A stretch of DNA of 64,000 nucleotides from positions 184,273 through 248,272 of the forward strand of contig KB722746.1 of assembly GCA_000349905.1 (NCBI GenBank), written 5' to 3'. Source of the DNA: Volvariella volvacea V23 (lineage: Eukaryota > Basidiomycota > Agaricomycetes > Agaricales > Pluteaceae). The notes beneath the pieces are model-generated. The model saw only the letters and a list, made by a program, of their open reading frames with translations, was not told the origin of the DNA and did no database searches. Of the stretch, positions 62,390-64,000 are shown one piece after another (position 1 is the stretch's first letter; every line of letters starts with the position of its first letter). The position numbers were made by a program, and so were the translations under genes.

Positions 62390-63729
62390 TTAGAATGGAA
62401 GATAACCATCATTACTCGTGATATTGGATATATCCCAATCACACGAATCCAGATCAACAAAGTCATTGAACAGGAGATCGGCATCGTTCTCTACTACTTT
62501 CTCCCGTAGTATTGCGGTAATGTTGTCTTCTGTGTCTGCGCCAAACAAGACACTTGTACAAGAGATAGAAGGGGAGAGATCGTCGGAGAAAAGCTTTGGA
62601 ATATCCAAAGTATAGGGATTAGAGAAATTATTCTTGATGAAATCAAAGAGCCTGTCATGATAGTCCGGGGTGAGCTTGCTGGAGGCCTCGGTAGTGAAAG
62701 TGCACTTGACGACGGGTTGACTGGCTGGTGAACAAACGCATTCGAGATCGGTGTGAACAAGATCCAATGGATTAATGAATTCTTCAAGCATGAGATTGGG
62801 CGAGGTAGCCAGTATCTCAGCAAAACCTTGTTGCACAGGTATTGCATCACTAACCCCACCATTGAATATAAAAGACCAGGCGTCGATGTCCCGAGAAAAC
62901 ATAGGAACCGGAATGAACAAGGTCTGACTGTCGGGAGCGCTCCAAACTGGGGCATACTGAGGGTCTTGGGTGGCATCATGAAGCTCAGAAGCGGGGGTGG
63001 GTGAGGGGGAAATACTGGTAACTTTTGGTGTCGCGTCCACGATCATCTCGGGCGATGGTACAGCTTGATCAAGGTCGGAGTCAATGTCCATGCTAACATC
63101 TGTGGCAAAGGGCGTGGAGATATTGTTGGGCGTCATTGGAGTTTCTGCGTCACCGAGATCATTGTTCGAGGTGGCCGACTGTGCATGCAATACCGGGTCG
63201 ATATGCCTTGCGAACGGGCTTGTACTGGAGACGGACCCGTAACTCTTACTGGCAGGTACACCACTTGCATTTAATGCCACTGTGCTGGATCTGCGGTCTT
63301 CAGGTACTAAGTTTCCGCGTCGAAAGCTCGGGTGATTGAAATTGTAGTGGCGAGTGAGCGCAACGGTGGTACTGCCCGTGTAGGCACATAGAGAACAATC
63401 TAAAGGATTGCCCCTGGAGCTGAACGAGAGAACGTCACTAACACCGCAATGACGCGCTGATCATGCGAAGATGGGGACATACTGTTTCTTGAGATGCCTC
63501 ATTAAAGCATCCCTTCGAATTGCCTGATACTCACACGGCGAGACGGGACACTTCATCAAGCTTGAATAGAGAAATGGGTCATGAGCTCGGCGGTCGAAAA
63601 CAAGGAAATTATCACCCACTGGGCATCCACATCGTGGCACTTCATATGCCTCTTCAAATCATACTTTCTTGCGTACCCATTGCCACATATATGGCATTCC
63701 CACTTCGTAGAGCTTGGAGTGTCGGACAT
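62390..63729 (-). CDS. C2H2 zinc-finger transcription factor
   Basis: Exons 63729-63631, 63550-63483 and 63419-62390 join in phase to about 398 residues. Three C2H2 fingers lie at the N-terminus: WECHICGNGYARKYDLKRHMKCH, with each intron falling between fingers; then CPVSPCEYQAIRRDALMRHLKKH; then CSLCAYTGSTTVALTRHYNFNH. The second finger's last His is completed across an intron (CA|C). The remaining 300 residues are acidic and Ser/Thr/Pro-rich, with many Asp near the end (ENDADLLFNDFVDLDSCDWD), like an activation domain. An in-frame Met 7 codons upstream (63750) is an alternative start. DNA target unknown. Confidence 0.8.
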
Positions 63730-64000
63730 GGTATTCGAGATCAGGATCAAGTGCAGGGGAGACGGAAAAAACTCAAGAACAGAAGGAGAGGTATGGTTTG
63801 AAGATATGCCAGTCCCTAGATATACGTCTTAGAGAGCCGAATAAATGAGAACAACGTGGTCAGGCGGTCGTAAAAGAGCTTTCAAACATTTCATGGCATA
63901 GCGAATGGGTTTCGTGTTCAGAATAGGAAGGGAAGAAAGGGAGTAGGCCGCATTGGAAATTAGTATATGTGATCGGGTAAGGGTCAAATCCCCAGTCTCG

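Noticed and set aside
63940..64000. GGGTCAAATCCC near the right edge considered as a tRNA B box
   Set aside because: Does not fit the GTTCRANNC consensus and no acceptor or anticodon stem can be drawn.

Overview
The window is nuclear DNA of a filamentous basidiomycete, most likely an Agaricomycete. The evidence is dense short introns (mostly 45-70 nt, GT..AG), very short exons (one of 10 nt) and a typical mushroom-lineage gene set: DUF6533 membrane protein, FunK1-type kinases, F-box-like families, a secreted GMC oxidoreductase, GH16 and Con-6 proteins. The mix recalls Rhizoctonia/Ceratobasidiaceae genomes, but that placement is from memory and was not tested. A 100-N assembly gap lies at 33643-33742. 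I saw no rRNA, tRNA, CRISPR or viral gene.

Layout. 1-7081 (minus): the start of a type II NADH dehydrogenase gene, then a 1737-residue Ser/Thr kinase with long disordered tails. 7509-11326 (plus): a tandem array of four Con-6 genes with related promoters. 12080-23112: an expansion zone with two F-box-like paralogues flanking a secreted, frame-disrupted GMC oxidoreductase, then a FunK1 kinase and its decayed tandem copy. 23249-29091: divergent housekeeping genes DUS3 (tRNA dihydrouridine synthase) and LCB2 (serine palmitoyltransferase). 29616-33742: a repeat island with a Tc1/mariner element interrupted by a solo LTR, two more LTRs, and the gap. 33743-36004: gene-poor sequence and an F-box-like relic.

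36377-51582: NAP1 histone chaperone, a 13-exon DUF6533 membrane protein, a Rab-like GTPase with a very large insertion, a secreted GH16 glycosidase, a kinase-like pseudogene, an HNH-nuclease-like protein and a TauD-type dioxygenase. 52953-56708 is almost empty. The right end has a Zn(II)2Cys6 and a C2H2 transcription factor, both on the minus strand.

Most multi-exon genes were rebuilt by hand from splice sites and checked by reading-phase arithmetic. No search was run, so family names rest on recognised motifs. Housekeeping genes (DUS3, LCB2, NAP1, NADH dehydrogenase) alternate with lineage-specific families that show duplication and decay around the transposon island. Apart from the Con-6 array and the divergent DUS3/LCB2 pair, nothing suggests shared function between neighbours.
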